DNA of 64,000 nucleotides from Marinobacter sp. S6332 (GTDB lineage Bacteria > Pseudomonadota > Gammaproteobacteria > Pseudomonadales > Oleiphilaceae): the NCBI RefSeq assembly GCF_023016045.1, contig NZ_JALKAP010000006.1, forward strand, positions 191,909-255,908, read 5' to 3'. Shown piece by piece: positions 16,925 to 24,418 of the stretch; within the stretch, counting starts at the first letter, position 1, and each line of letters opens with the position of its first letter. A model generated the notes under the pieces. That model searched no databases. It was not told the DNA's origin and saw nothing but the letters and a program-made list of their open reading frames with translations. The position numbers and the translations under genes are program-made.

Positions 16925-18676
16925 ATGCCAGCTTTCCCCGCAACCCCCGAGCCAGTTGAACCTTCGTTACTGGATATCTCGGCAACCGTCAGCGAATATC
17001 TCCAACGAAGCGATTGGCGAGTCAATGCCAATGCCAATCAGGGCTACTCTCTGGGTGGCCTGATTCTGAACACTGCCGGAAAAGTCATCGCCAACTATTG
17101 GCTTAATGATGTCTATACACAAGCCATCGGTCAGGCGCACCGTGAGGCAGACCTTCATATACACGATCTAGATATGTTGAGTGGCTACTGTGCTGGCTGG
17201 TCGCTGCGTACCTTATTGCATGAAGGCCTTAACGGCGTGCCCGGTAAGGTGGAGTCAGCACCCCCGAAGCACTTATCGAGCGCCATCGGCCAGATGGTAA
17301 ACTTCTTGGGTACGCTGCAAAACGAATGGGCCGGAGCTCAAGCCTTCAGCTCTTTCGATACCTACTTGGCACCTTTTATCCGCAAGGATAATCTGGATTA
17401 CGAAACAGTACGCCAGTGCATTCAAGAGTTTGTTTACAACCTCAACGTGCCTTCACGCTGGGGCACCCAAACGCCCTTTACCAACATCACCTTTGATTGG
17501 GTTTGCCCGGAGGATCTACGAGAGCAGATACCGGTCATTGCCGGTGAAGAGATGCCTTTTAGCTACGGTGATCTGCAGTTAGAAATGGATCTGATCAACC
17601 GAGCCTACATTGAGGTGATGGCTGCTGGAGACAGTAAAAATCGGGTATTCACTTTCCCGATTCCTACCTACAACATTACTCGGGATTTTGACTGGGAATC
17701 TGAAAATGCCCAGCGCCTGTTTGAAATGACAGCCCGATACGGTCTGCCGTACTTTCAAAATTTCCTCAACTCAGATCTTGAACCCAGCATGGTTCGCTCT
17801 ATGTGTTGCCGCCTGCAACTGGACCTGAGAGAACTTCTAAAGCGTGGCAACGGTTTGTTTGGTTCAGCAGAACAAACGGGATCTCTCGGCGTGGTAACGA
17901 TTAACTGTGCCCGGCTGGGGTATTTATACAAAGGCCGCAAGCAGGCGCTATATGCCCGGTTAGATGAACTGATGGCGTTGGCACGGGATAGTCTGGAAAC
18001 AAAGCGCGAGACTATCAGTCAGCATATGGCCGAGGGGTTACTGCCCTATAGTCAACGTTATTTGGGTACTTTACGGAATCATTTTTCTACCATTGGAGTG
18101 AATGGTCTAAACGAAATGATTCGAAATTATTCGGGCGACCGCGAGGACATTGCTACCGAGTGGGGCAGAGAGTTTGCGCTGGAATTGTTGGATCACGTTC
18201 GGGATCGAATGAAGGAGTTTCAAGAACAGACCGGCAACCTTTACAACCTTGAAGCAACCCCGGCAGAAGGCACCACCTATCGCTTTGCCAAGGAAGACCA
18301 AAAACGCTTTCCGAACATTCTGCAGGCGGGAACGCATGATGCACCTTATTACACCAATTCCAGTCAACTGCCCGTAGGTTTTACTGATGACCCGTTTGAA
18401 GCGCTGAACCTGCAGGATGAGCTGCAAACACGCTACACCGGCGGCACGGTTTTACACCTCTATATGCGCGAACGTATCAGTGATGCGGCCACCTGTGGCC
18501 GGTTTGTTCGGCGTGTCTTGGAAAATTATCGACTGCCGTATATCACGGTAACGCCCACATTCTCCATTTGCCCTGTGCATGGCTATCTCAACGGCGAGCA
18601 CGAGTTCTGTCCCAAATGTGATGAGTTGCTGATGGCGGGCAAGAATACGCAAATGGCTGCTGCAGCTATTGCCTGA
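16925..18676 (+). CDS. nrdD: Anaerobic ribonucleoside-triphosphate reductase core, lacking the glycyl-radical tail
   Basis: Class III (oxygen-sensitive) ribonucleotide reductase catalytic chain, 583 aa. It contains the HIHDLDMLSGYCAGWSLRTL stretch, the substrate-site region with the conserved Cys pair in MCCRLQLDL (C294/C295), and the zinc-site segment SICPVHGYLNGEHEFCPKC near the end. There is no N-terminal ATP-cone, so allosteric dATP shut-off through that domain is not expected. The chain stops at ...NTQMAAAAIA right after the zinc motif and has no RVxGY glycyl-radical loop. That loop is encoded in a separate small gene at 18769-18915 in a different frame. The start has AGGAG at 7 bases and lies under the B12 riboswitch. 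nrdG follows in the same operon. Confidence 0.9.
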   Translation: MPAFPATPEPVEPSLLDISATVSEYLQRSDWRVNANANQGYSLGGLILNTAGKVIANYWLNDVYTQAIGQAHREADLHIHDLDMLSGYCAGWSLRTLLHEGLNGVPGKVESAPPKHLSSAIGQMVNFLGTLQNEWAGAQAFSSFDTYLAPFIRKDNLDYETVRQCIQEFVYNLNVPSRWGTQTPFTNITFDWVCPEDLREQIPVIAGEEMPFSYGDLQLEMDLINRAYIEVMAAGDSKNRVFTFPIPTYNITRDFDWESENAQRLFEMTARYGLPYFQNFLNSDLEPSMVRSMCCRLQLDLRELLKRGNGLFGSAEQTGSLGVVTINCARLGYLYKGRKQALYARLDELMALARDSLETKRETISQHMAEGLLPYSQRYLGTLRNHFSTIGVNGLNEMIRNYSGDREDIATEWGREFALELLDHVRDRMKEFQEQTGNLYNLEATPAEGTTYRFAKEDQKRFPNILQAGTHDAPYYTNSSQLPVGFTDDPFEALNLQDELQTRYTGGTVLHLYMRERISDAATCGRFVRRVLENYRLPYITVTPTFSICPVHGYLNGEHEFCPKCDELLMAGKNTQMAAAAIA

Positions 18677-18680
18677 ATTT

Positions 18681-18734
18681 CGGAGCACCGCTCCGGTATA
18701 GACGGTGGGTCGCTACGAGCAAAGCAACCTACCG
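18681..18734 (+). other. Two hairpins between nrdD and the glycyl-radical gene
   Basis: The 92-base spacer contains CGGAGC-ACC-GCTCCG (18681-18695, perfect 6-bp stem with a 3-base loop) and an 8-bp stem with one G-U pair between 18703-18710 and 18727-18734. Neither is followed by a T run, so neither looks like a terminator. They could stabilise or process the mRNA, or position ribosomes. Confidence 0.55.
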
Positions 18735-18768
18735 AATTTCCCAGAGAAGTAAATGTAAAGGAGATGTT

Positions 18769-18915
18769 ATGGAAAACCAGAAGCTACCCAACGAGAATCA
18801 ACGCCAACGCTGTGAAGTATGGACGCGGGTTATGGGCTACCACCGCCCTGTTTCTGCCTTTAACAAAGGCAAGCAATCAGAACACCACGAACGTACTCAT
18901 TTTAGGGAGCGTTGA
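18769..18915 (+). CDS. Free-standing glycyl-radical domain of NrdD (48 aa)
   Basis: A 48-codon gene whose product is almost nothing but the class III RNR glycyl-radical region: CEVWTRVMGYHRPVSAFNKG, with the candidate radical glycine G23 in RVMGYHRP. In ordinary NrdD this segment is the C-terminal tail of the large chain; here the large chain (16925-18676) ends before it. The gene has a near-ideal ribosome site (AAAGGAG, 6 bases before ATG 18769), better than that of nrdD. Its stop is 1 base from the start of nrdG, so the order is core, radical peptide, activase. The peptide frame is -1 relative to nrdD and is open back to 18625, so a -1 frameshift fusion is a formal alternative, but I see no slippery heptamer. 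The idea that it works in trans like GrcA (YfiD) does for pyruvate formate-lyase is inference. Confidence 0.88.
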   Translation: MENQKLPNENQRQRCEVWTRVMGYHRPVSAFNKGKQSEHHERTHFRER

Positions 18916-18916
18916 T

Positions 18917-19621
18917 ATGCTTGCGGATAACTTGGTAATAGGCGGTATGACAGCCTTTTCTACCGTTGATTATCCGCAACATCTGGCGACAACCCTGTTT
19001 CTACAGGGTTGTCCCTGGCGTTGCCATTATTGCCACAATCCGCACTTCATTCCGTTAAAACCGGTGGATGGCGCACCTACATGGCAAAGGGTTTGTAGCC
19101 ACCTTAAGCGGCGCAAAGGGTTGCTAGATGCCGTGGTATTCAGCGGGGGAGAGCCCACGATTCAGAAAGCACTGTTACCCGCTCTGCAGCAAACCCGGGA
19201 TATGGGGTTTCGGAACGGGCTTCACACGGGGGCGCCCAGTGTAAAATCGCTCCGCCCGTTATTGCCATGGCTGGATTGGGTAGGCTTGGATATCAAAGCA
19301 CTGCCTTCAGGGTACCAACCCGTAACTACTTGTAGCCGCTCAGGTATAGATAGCTGGGCCGCCATTGATGCGTTGATGGACTCAGAGGTTAGTTTTGAAT
19401 GCCGAATGACGTGGCATAGCGCTCTGCACAGTATTGAGCAGGTGTTGGAAATCAGCGAACAATTGGCAAACAGGGGGGTAAGGCGGTTCTCAGTACAAGT
19501 GGCCCGTACCGCACAAATGCTGAATCCAACGTTGGGGGAGAGCTATATCGCGACACCTGACATCGAAAAACTCCGGTATGCGTTAGCGGCCATATCAGAG
19601 GAGTTTGATGTGCGGGCTTGA
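18917..19621 (+). CDS. nrdG: Anaerobic RNR-activating radical SAM protein
   Basis: Radical SAM activase that installs the glycyl radical of class III ribonucleotide reductase. The cluster-binding motif CxxxCxxC is seen as GCPWRCHYCHNP, about 30 residues from the chosen start, and the SAM-contact motif GGEPT in VVFSGGEPTIQ follows. I place the start at ATG 18917 (MLADNLVIGGMTAFSTVDYP), preceded by AGGGAG at 7 bases. A longer frame starting at 18764 overlaps the glycyl-radical gene entirely and has no family similarity there. 234 aa fits the Pseudomonas-type NrdG. Confidence 0.92.
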   Translation: MLADNLVIGGMTAFSTVDYPQHLATTLFLQGCPWRCHYCHNPHFIPLKPVDGAPTWQRVCSHLKRRKGLLDAVVFSGGEPTIQKALLPALQQTRDMGFRNGLHTGAPSVKSLRPLLPWLDWVGLDIKALPSGYQPVTTCSRSGIDSWAAIDALMDSEVSFECRMTWHSALHSIEQVLEISEQLANRGVRRFSVQVARTAQMLNPTLGESYIATPDIEKLRYALAAISEEFDVRA

Positions 19622-19624
19622 TTC

Positions 19625-19649
19625 AGGGCTCCAGCTTTCGGAGCCCTTT
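19625..19649 (+). terminator. Terminator hairpin after nrdG
   Basis: AGGGCTCC (19625-19632) pairs perfectly with GGAGCCCT (19640-19647) across a 7-base loop, followed by a short T run. It lies between the convergent nrdG and TonB-receptor genes and may serve the plus strand only. Confidence 0.6.
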
Positions 19650-19662
19650 GGCGTTGTCTGAG

Positions 19663-21729
19663 TTAAAAATTACTCTCAAGTCTTGCAACAAGACCTCTGC
19701 CAGGTGACAGAATGTCACCGTCAGTAAGGTGAGCTCGATACTGTTTGTCCAGCAGGTTGTTGCCTTCTAAGGTGACTTTGAGGTTGTTCAAATTGCCTAT
19801 TGAATCAAAGTTCCACCCTAGCGTTATATCCACGGTCGCGTAGCCGGGCGTGGTGGTTTCTGTATTGTTAGAGAAGGTATCTGCAGTTCTATCCTGTTCT
19901 GCTACCGCACGAACCTGGCCGTGCCAATTGAATCCCGGGCGGGATTGCTGGCCTACGCCAAGGGTCAATTCTGGAGCGGGCATCTGGTATAACGGCTCAT
20001 TGTCCTGTTTGTTTTCACCTCGAAGCCAGGTGAGGCTGCCGTCGATATCGATAGATGGTGCTGTGCTGACCATTGCCTCTAGAGGCATGATGAAACCAGC
20101 TTCCGCCCCGTAAATTGTTACTTCATCCAGATTTTCCGTTTGTTTTATCGGCAGGTTGTTGGCCGGGTTGTTGGTACCCGTTACTCGGCCCGCGATGTAG
20201 TCATCAATTCGGGTATAAAATACCGCAAGCTGATACTCACCAAAGCGACCACGGCCCTTGAGGCCAATCTCTGCACTGGTGGATTTTTCCGGGTCGAGTT
20301 GGGGGTTCCCTTTGTGGAAATAGCCGTCGCCACGGGATGCGTCTTCAAAACGCTCCCGCATATCTGGGGCTCGGTAGGCTGTCCCTACTGAGATGAAGGG
20401 GTTGACCATAGCGCTCAGGTTGTAGATGGCGCCGGTTGACCAGGAAAGGGTTTCGGCACTGCTTTCCAAGCCGGTCGTTCGCGCGCCCGGGCCGTTGCCC
20501 ACTATTCGGGCATCGCCAGTAACTTTGTCATATCGGGCACCGAATTGAATGTTCCAGTTGCCTATCGCTATATCGTCTTGAACAAACACGCCTTGGCTTT
20601 GTATTTCCCCATCTCGAAATGGTGAGTTGGACATGGCTGTGTTCGACATCGGTGGGTTGTAGGTAAAACGTGCAGGGTCTGCCGTCATCTCCCAGACCTC
20701 CAGCCCAACAGTAACCAGATGGGCATTGCCAAGGGGCATTCTATACTGCGCTTTTGCACCATCGGTATCAAAGCTGACGTCGTTCCACACCTGATTTCTA
20801 TCTTTAAAATCCCAAAATGCTCTTATCTGCCGCTCAACATTCTGTTGATAAATACTGGCTTCCAGTGTTCCTGGCCCGATTGAGCCTTCGTAGCCTAGCT
20901 CAGTCAGGGTTCTGGTCTGTTTGGGGGAGTGAATTATGAGTGTGCCATTACCGCCAGGACCCGCTTTTGCCGAGCCGGGGTACCAGACATCACGATCCTC
21001 GTGTTTTTGCAGGTTCAGGGTCAGCTTTTGATCATCGCTGAGCCTATAGGCGTACTTGGCGAGAAAGGACTCCGAGCGGTAACCGCTTTTATCGACATTA
21101 CCGGCTGGGGTTTCGTAGTCGTCTACATCTTTAACGGCTGCTCCGAGAACCAGACCATGATCTTTGCTTGAGAGTTTAACTAGGGCTCCGCCAGCAAGGC
21201 TGCTGTCTACCGTTCCCGTGCTACCAGAGAGTCGGCCGTGAACCTCTTCAGTCTCTGAGAATGTCGCTTCCGGAGTGCGCAGGTTTATAGCGCCACCAAG
21301 GGCCCCTGTACCATGCTGAACAGAGCCAGGCCCTTTAACTACCTCAACACTATCCAACAGACTCATGGCCGCAAGAGACGCAATGGCACCTTGAGGTTGG
21401 GCTGAATTAAGTCGTACGCCGTCTATCAGCATAACAACGCTTTCTTTTTTTAACCCACGAATGACCGGATTACCGCCCCAGGCGCCACCGTCGCCCTGAA
21501 CGGCAAGGCCAGGTTTTCCTCTAAACAAATCACCAGCGGTTTTCGCTGCGGCTACTTCATCAGTCGCCAGTTTTTCTACAGTGCTGGCCGTTTCGAGAGT
21601 GTCAGACTCGTATCCTTTCGCCGTGACGACGAGTTCATTTAGTTGTGCTGGCTGTGAGAATGCTGGTACCGCGAAGGTTGTAGTGGATGACACTAAAGCA
21701 ATGGCAATGCTCAATCGGCTGGGGGTCAT
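19663..21729 (-). CDS. TonB-dependent outer-membrane receptor, haem/haemoprotein type
   Basis: Outer-membrane gated channel of about 688 aa. ATG 21729 (MTPSRLSIAIALV) follows GGAG at 6 bases and begins a signal peptide cleaved near AFSQP. The TonB box/plug region is LNELVVTAKG then GGAWGGNPVIRGLKKESVVMLIDGVRLN. The barrel ends in Phe (ARLESNF), as usual for Omp85-assembled proteins. Around residue 450 the sequence runs YRAP...GYFHKGNPQLDPE, close to the FRAP-His-NPNL signature of haem and haemoglobin receptors (HmuR/HemR type). It is divergent from an ABC importer plus nnrS, and Fur-like palindromes lie between them. A B12 role is less likely since no BtuCD or B12 switch governs it. Confidence 0.85.
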   Translation of the reverse strand: MTPSRLSIAIALVSSTTTFAVPAFSQPAQLNELVVTAKGYESDTLETASTVEKLATDEVAAAKTAGDLFRGKPGLAVQGDGGAWGGNPVIRGLKKESVVMLIDGVRLNSAQPQGAIASLAAMSLLDSVEVVKGPGSVQHGTGALGGAINLRTPEATFSETEEVHGRLSGSTGTVDSSLAGGALVKLSSKDHGLVLGAAVKDVDDYETPAGNVDKSGYRSESFLAKYAYRLSDDQKLTLNLQKHEDRDVWYPGSAKAGPGGNGTLIIHSPKQTRTLTELGYEGSIGPGTLEASIYQQNVERQIRAFWDFKDRNQVWNDVSFDTDGAKAQYRMPLGNAHLVTVGLEVWEMTADPARFTYNPPMSNTAMSNSPFRDGEIQSQGVFVQDDIAIGNWNIQFGARYDKVTGDARIVGNGPGARTTGLESSAETLSWSTGAIYNLSAMVNPFISVGTAYRAPDMRERFEDASRGDGYFHKGNPQLDPEKSTSAEIGLKGRGRFGEYQLAVFYTRIDDYIAGRVTGTNNPANNLPIKQTENLDEVTIYGAEAGFIMPLEAMVSTAPSIDIDGSLTWLRGENKQDNEPLYQMPAPELTLGVGQQSRPGFNWHGQVRAVAEQDRTADTFSNNTETTTPGYATVDITLGWNFDSIGNLNNLKVTLEGNNLLDKQYRAHLTDGDILSPGRGLVARLESNF

Positions 21730-21770
21730 GAAAGCTCCGAGGATGATGTGTGTAATACGCAAATAAAAAC

Positions 21771-21810
21771 CATTATCAATAATAATCTAAGTGCAAATGA
21801 ATATCATTTG
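21771..21810. promoter_or_regulatory. Fur-like palindromes in the divergent control region
   Basis: CAAATGA-ATA-TCATTTG (21794-21810) is a perfect 7-3-7 inverted repeat similar to the Fur core TGATAAT-N-ATTATCA. Next to it, CATTATCAATAATAATC (21771-21787) resembles tandem Fur hexamers. They lie 42-82 bases upstream of the TonB-receptor start and 67-107 bases upstream of the ABC permease start, so one Fur or Fur-like repressor could control both sides. Confidence 0.5.
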
Positions 21811-21876
21811 AGTTTTATCAAGTAATCATGGGAAAGTAACGTTTACCCTAATCTCTTGATCAAAGAGCGTTGAACT

Positions 21877-22659
21877 ATGAGTCGTCTGATCCGAACCGGT
21901 ATGAGTTGGGGTGGCAGCCTTACCGGTATGTTGTTGTTTGTGGCTTTATGGGAGTGGGGGAGCTTGAAGTACGGTAGCTTTTTACTACCGGGGCCGAGAG
22001 ATGCTCTTCTTTCTATACAGGGTTTTTGGCGACAGGGTGAGCTTTTGACTGCGGTCTGGGCCACAACCTGGCGGGCAATGACCGGGTTTGCTTTGGCATC
22101 TTTGGCCGGTTTGATACTAGGCTTGCTGGCCGGCCTGTCTCACACGCTTGGGAGAGCGCTGGAGCCGGTATCAACCGTTCTATTGGGGATTCCTCCGATC
22201 GCCTGGATTGTGCTAGCTATTTTGTGGTTTGGGAGCGGGTCGATGGCAGCTATCTACACAGTTGCCGCAACAACCTTGCCCGTCACGTTTGCGGGTGCCC
22301 AGATAGGTGCGCGCACGCTTGATAAACGGTTGCAGGAGATGGGCGATGTTTACCGTGTTCCGGTTTGGATGCGTTTGTGGGATTTCTATCTGCCTCATAT
22401 CGTTTCATATGTGTTTCCGGCGTTGATTACGGCTCTGGGCGTGGCTTGGAAGGTGACAGTCATGGCGGAATTGTTTGCCACAGAAAACGGTGTGGGCGCT
22501 GGTCTGGCGATGGCCCGAGTGAATCTCGATACAGCTGGCGCCATGGGGTGGATTTTGGTTGTAGTGGCACTCTTGTTGATTGCTGAACATGGCTTTTTGC
22601 GACCGCTACAAAAGAAAATGGAACCATGGCGCCAGAGCATATCGCAGGCAAAATCATGA
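21877..22659 (+). CDS. ABC transporter permease, SsuC/TauC type
   Basis: Inner-membrane permease of 260 aa with about six helices. It shows the cytoplasmic coupling loop of BPD-type importers (EMGDVYRVPVWMRLWDFYLP) and the first-helix pattern GMLLFVALWEWGSL. The closest classes are nitrate/sulfonate/taurine permeases. Its stop overlaps the ATPase start by 4 bases (ATGA). Operon order is permease, ATPase, binding protein, NnrS. It is divergent from the TonB receptor, and its promoter shares the Fur-like region. Confidence 0.87.
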   Translation: MSRLIRTGMSWGGSLTGMLLFVALWEWGSLKYGSFLLPGPRDALLSIQGFWRQGELLTAVWATTWRAMTGFALASLAGLILGLLAGLSHTLGRALEPVSTVLLGIPPIAWIVLAILWFGSGSMAAIYTVAATTLPVTFAGAQIGARTLDKRLQEMGDVYRVPVWMRLWDFYLPHIVSYVFPALITALGVAWKVTVMAELFATENGVGAGLAMARVNLDTAGAMGWILVVVALLLIAEHGFLRPLQKKMEPWRQSISQAKS

Positions 22660-23396
22660 TGGAACTTCGCAATGCTTCATTGCAGCTTGGGCCGAATAGA
22701 ATCCTTGAGGGCATCAACTTTAGTGTCCAGCCAGGTGAGTCAGTTTGTCTTGTCGGCCCGTCGGGGTGCGGCAAAACCAGTTTACTGAGGCTGGCAGCCG
22801 GGCTAGTCGATATTTCCGGTGGCGCAGTGGAAAACCGTTTTGCCTGCACGGCGGCAGTATTTCAGGAACCGCGGCTGCTACCCTGGCGGCGCATGTTGGA
22901 CAATATTGCGCTGGGCCTGAAAGCCAGAGGTGTCCCACGAAAAGAGCGTCTGGAGATAGCACGAGAGTTGGCAGATTCAGTCGGTCTTGAAGATAAATAC
23001 ACATTATTCCCTCACGAACTCTCCGGCGGTATGCAGCAGAGGGTGGCTTTAGCACGGGCACTGGCTGTAGGGGCTGATCTGCTACTGCTGGATGAGCCGT
23101 TCAGTGCTTTGGATGTCGGGCTGCGAAATGAAGCTCAGGAGTTAGTGCAGCGTCTCGTGGTTGATCGTGGGATTGCCAGTTTGTTGGTGACGCATGATTT
23201 AACCGAAGCCTTGCGATTGGCTCACCGTGTTGTCGTTATCTCGGGTTCCCCTGGTCATATAGTTTACGAGCATCGAGTAGATGAGCCATTTGCGAGCAGG
23301 ACTCAGTCCTGGCTCTATGAAGCTGCAGCTCATTTGTTGAGGCAGCCTGTGGTTAATGAGAGTTTCCTTTATAAACCCCAATCGGAGGTAGCATGA
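22656..23396 (+). CDS. ABC transporter ATP-binding protein, SsuB/TauB type
   Basis: Cytoplasmic ATPase of 246 aa that drives the adjacent permease. It has Walker A GPSGCGKTS, signature LSGGMQQR, Walker B LLLLDEPFSALD and the switch His in LLVTHDLTEAL. The start at ATG 22656 forms an ATGA overlap with the permease stop. An in-frame ATG at 22626 lies inside the permease and is less likely, and ATG 22659 is a near alternative. It has the usual size for the taurine/nitrate subfamily, with no extra C-terminal regulatory domain. Confidence 0.92.
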   Translation: MMELRNASLQLGPNRILEGINFSVQPGESVCLVGPSGCGKTSLLRLAAGLVDISGGAVENRFACTAAVFQEPRLLPWRRMLDNIALGLKARGVPRKERLEIARELADSVGLEDKYTLFPHELSGGMQQRVALARALAVGADLLLLDEPFSALDVGLRNEAQELVQRLVVDRGIASLLVTHDLTEALRLAHRVVVISGSPGHIVYEHRVDEPFASRTQSWLYEAAAHLLRQPVVNESFLYKPQSEVA

Positions 23397-24418
23397 ACCC
23401 GTTAAATCGTCGTGATTTACTGAAATTGGCTGCCAGCGCGACGCTATTAACGGCTTTGCCTTTCCAGCGTGCCATTGCGCAGACATCCGGTCAGCTTGTC
23501 GCAGCAACACCCTACGGCATTCCACAGGTGATTTTGGCGAGAGCGCTGGAAGACCCCGCCGTGCAAGAGCTGATTCCAAAACGGGAGTTGAAAGCGTGGA
23601 AGGACCCCGACCAACTTCGTGCCTGGTTAGCCAGAGCAGAGGTGATGCTTACCGCGACACCCACGAATGTGGCCGCTAACCTCTATAACCGTGGTGTTCC
23701 CCTTGTACTAATGAATGTAAATGTATGGGGTACTCTCGGTATGCTCGGGTTGAAAGAAAAGGGCCCCTTGCAATCCGTGAAGGATCTTGCCGGTCGCCAT
23801 GTGGGTGTGCCTTGGCGTGGCGATATGCCAGATCTGGTATTTCGGTATCTTCTCGGGAAAGCGGGTTTGGAAGTAGGTCGGGATCTTAAAGTAAGCTACC
23901 AGTCGAGCCCTTTCGAAACCGTACAAATGTTTGTTGCCCAACGCCTCGATGCAGCCGTTTTACCTGAACCCATGCGCACAGCTACTCGATTGCAGGCTGC
24001 ACAGTTTGGCCAGTTACCGACTGAGCTGGATTTACAAGAAGAGTGGGCGCGACTTACTGGTGAAATAAAGGGGCTGCCGCAAGCCGGAGTTGTTTGTCGC
24101 CGAGAGCTTCTGGGTCAATATCCTGAGCAGGTTGCGGTAATACAAGGTGCCATCAGACGCGCAGTGGACTGGGTGGCAGCTAAGCCTAATGACGCGGCGG
24201 TGGTTGGGAGCCAAAACTCTCCTTTAGCTACCAAGGTGTTTGAAGGGGCAATACCTCGAACTCAAATTAGGATGGCCTCTGCTGCAGAGTCTCGACCACA
24301 GCTTGAGTCCTTCTTTACTGCGCTTACAGACCTCTCCAGCGGATTTATCGGCGGCAAACTGCCCGACAATGATTTCTATCTTCCGGAGACAGCTACAAAA
24401 GCTGAAGGCAAAGCATGA
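23393..24418 (+). CDS. ABC substrate-binding protein (NMT1/SsuA-like) with Tat signal
   Basis: Periplasmic binding protein of 341 aa. The N-terminus NRRDLLKLAASATLLTALPF is a twin-arginine signal (RRDLLK), cleaved near AIAQT, so the protein is exported folded. The body is an NMT1/THI5-like two-lobe fold: TPYGIPQVILARALEDP, the hinge-region LAGRHVGVPWRGDMPDLVFRYLLGKAGL, and FVAQRLDAAVLPEPM. The start overlaps the ATPase stop by 4 bases. Sulfonates, nitrate and thiamine precursors are substrates of relatives. The haem-type receptor opposite suggests a different, iron-linked ligand here, which is inference. Confidence 0.85.
   Translation: MNPLNRRDLLKLAASATLLTALPFQRAIAQTSGQLVAATPYGIPQVILARALEDPAVQELIPKRELKAWKDPDQLRAWLARAEVMLTATPTNVAANLYNRGVPLVLMNVNVWGTLGMLGLKEKGPLQSVKDLAGRHVGVPWRGDMPDLVFRYLLGKAGLEVGRDLKVSYQSSPFETVQMFVAQRLDAAVLPEPMRTATRLQAAQFGQLPTELDLQEEWARLTGEIKGLPQAGVVCRRELLGQYPEQVAVIQGAIRRAVDWVAAKPNDAAVVGSQNSPLATKVFEGAIPRTQIRMASAAESRPQLESFFTALTDLSSGFIGGKLPDNDFYLPETATKAEGKA

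Noticed and set aside
16925-18915. Simple sequencing frameshift as the cause of the split nrdD
   Set aside because: A 92-base spacer with hairpins, a normal stop and a strong AAAGGAG ribosome site before the second ORF is more than one indel would produce; kept as an alternative only.
18764-18916. Longer start for nrdG at ATG 18764
   Set aside because: The extra 51 codons coincide with the glycyl-radical gene in another frame and have no NrdG similarity; ATG 18917 has a ribosome site.
21842-21868. Possible FNR/Dnr site TTGATCAAAG before the ABC operon
   Set aside because: Only one half-site plus a short hairpin overlapping the start region; it does not match TTGAT-N4-ATCAA.
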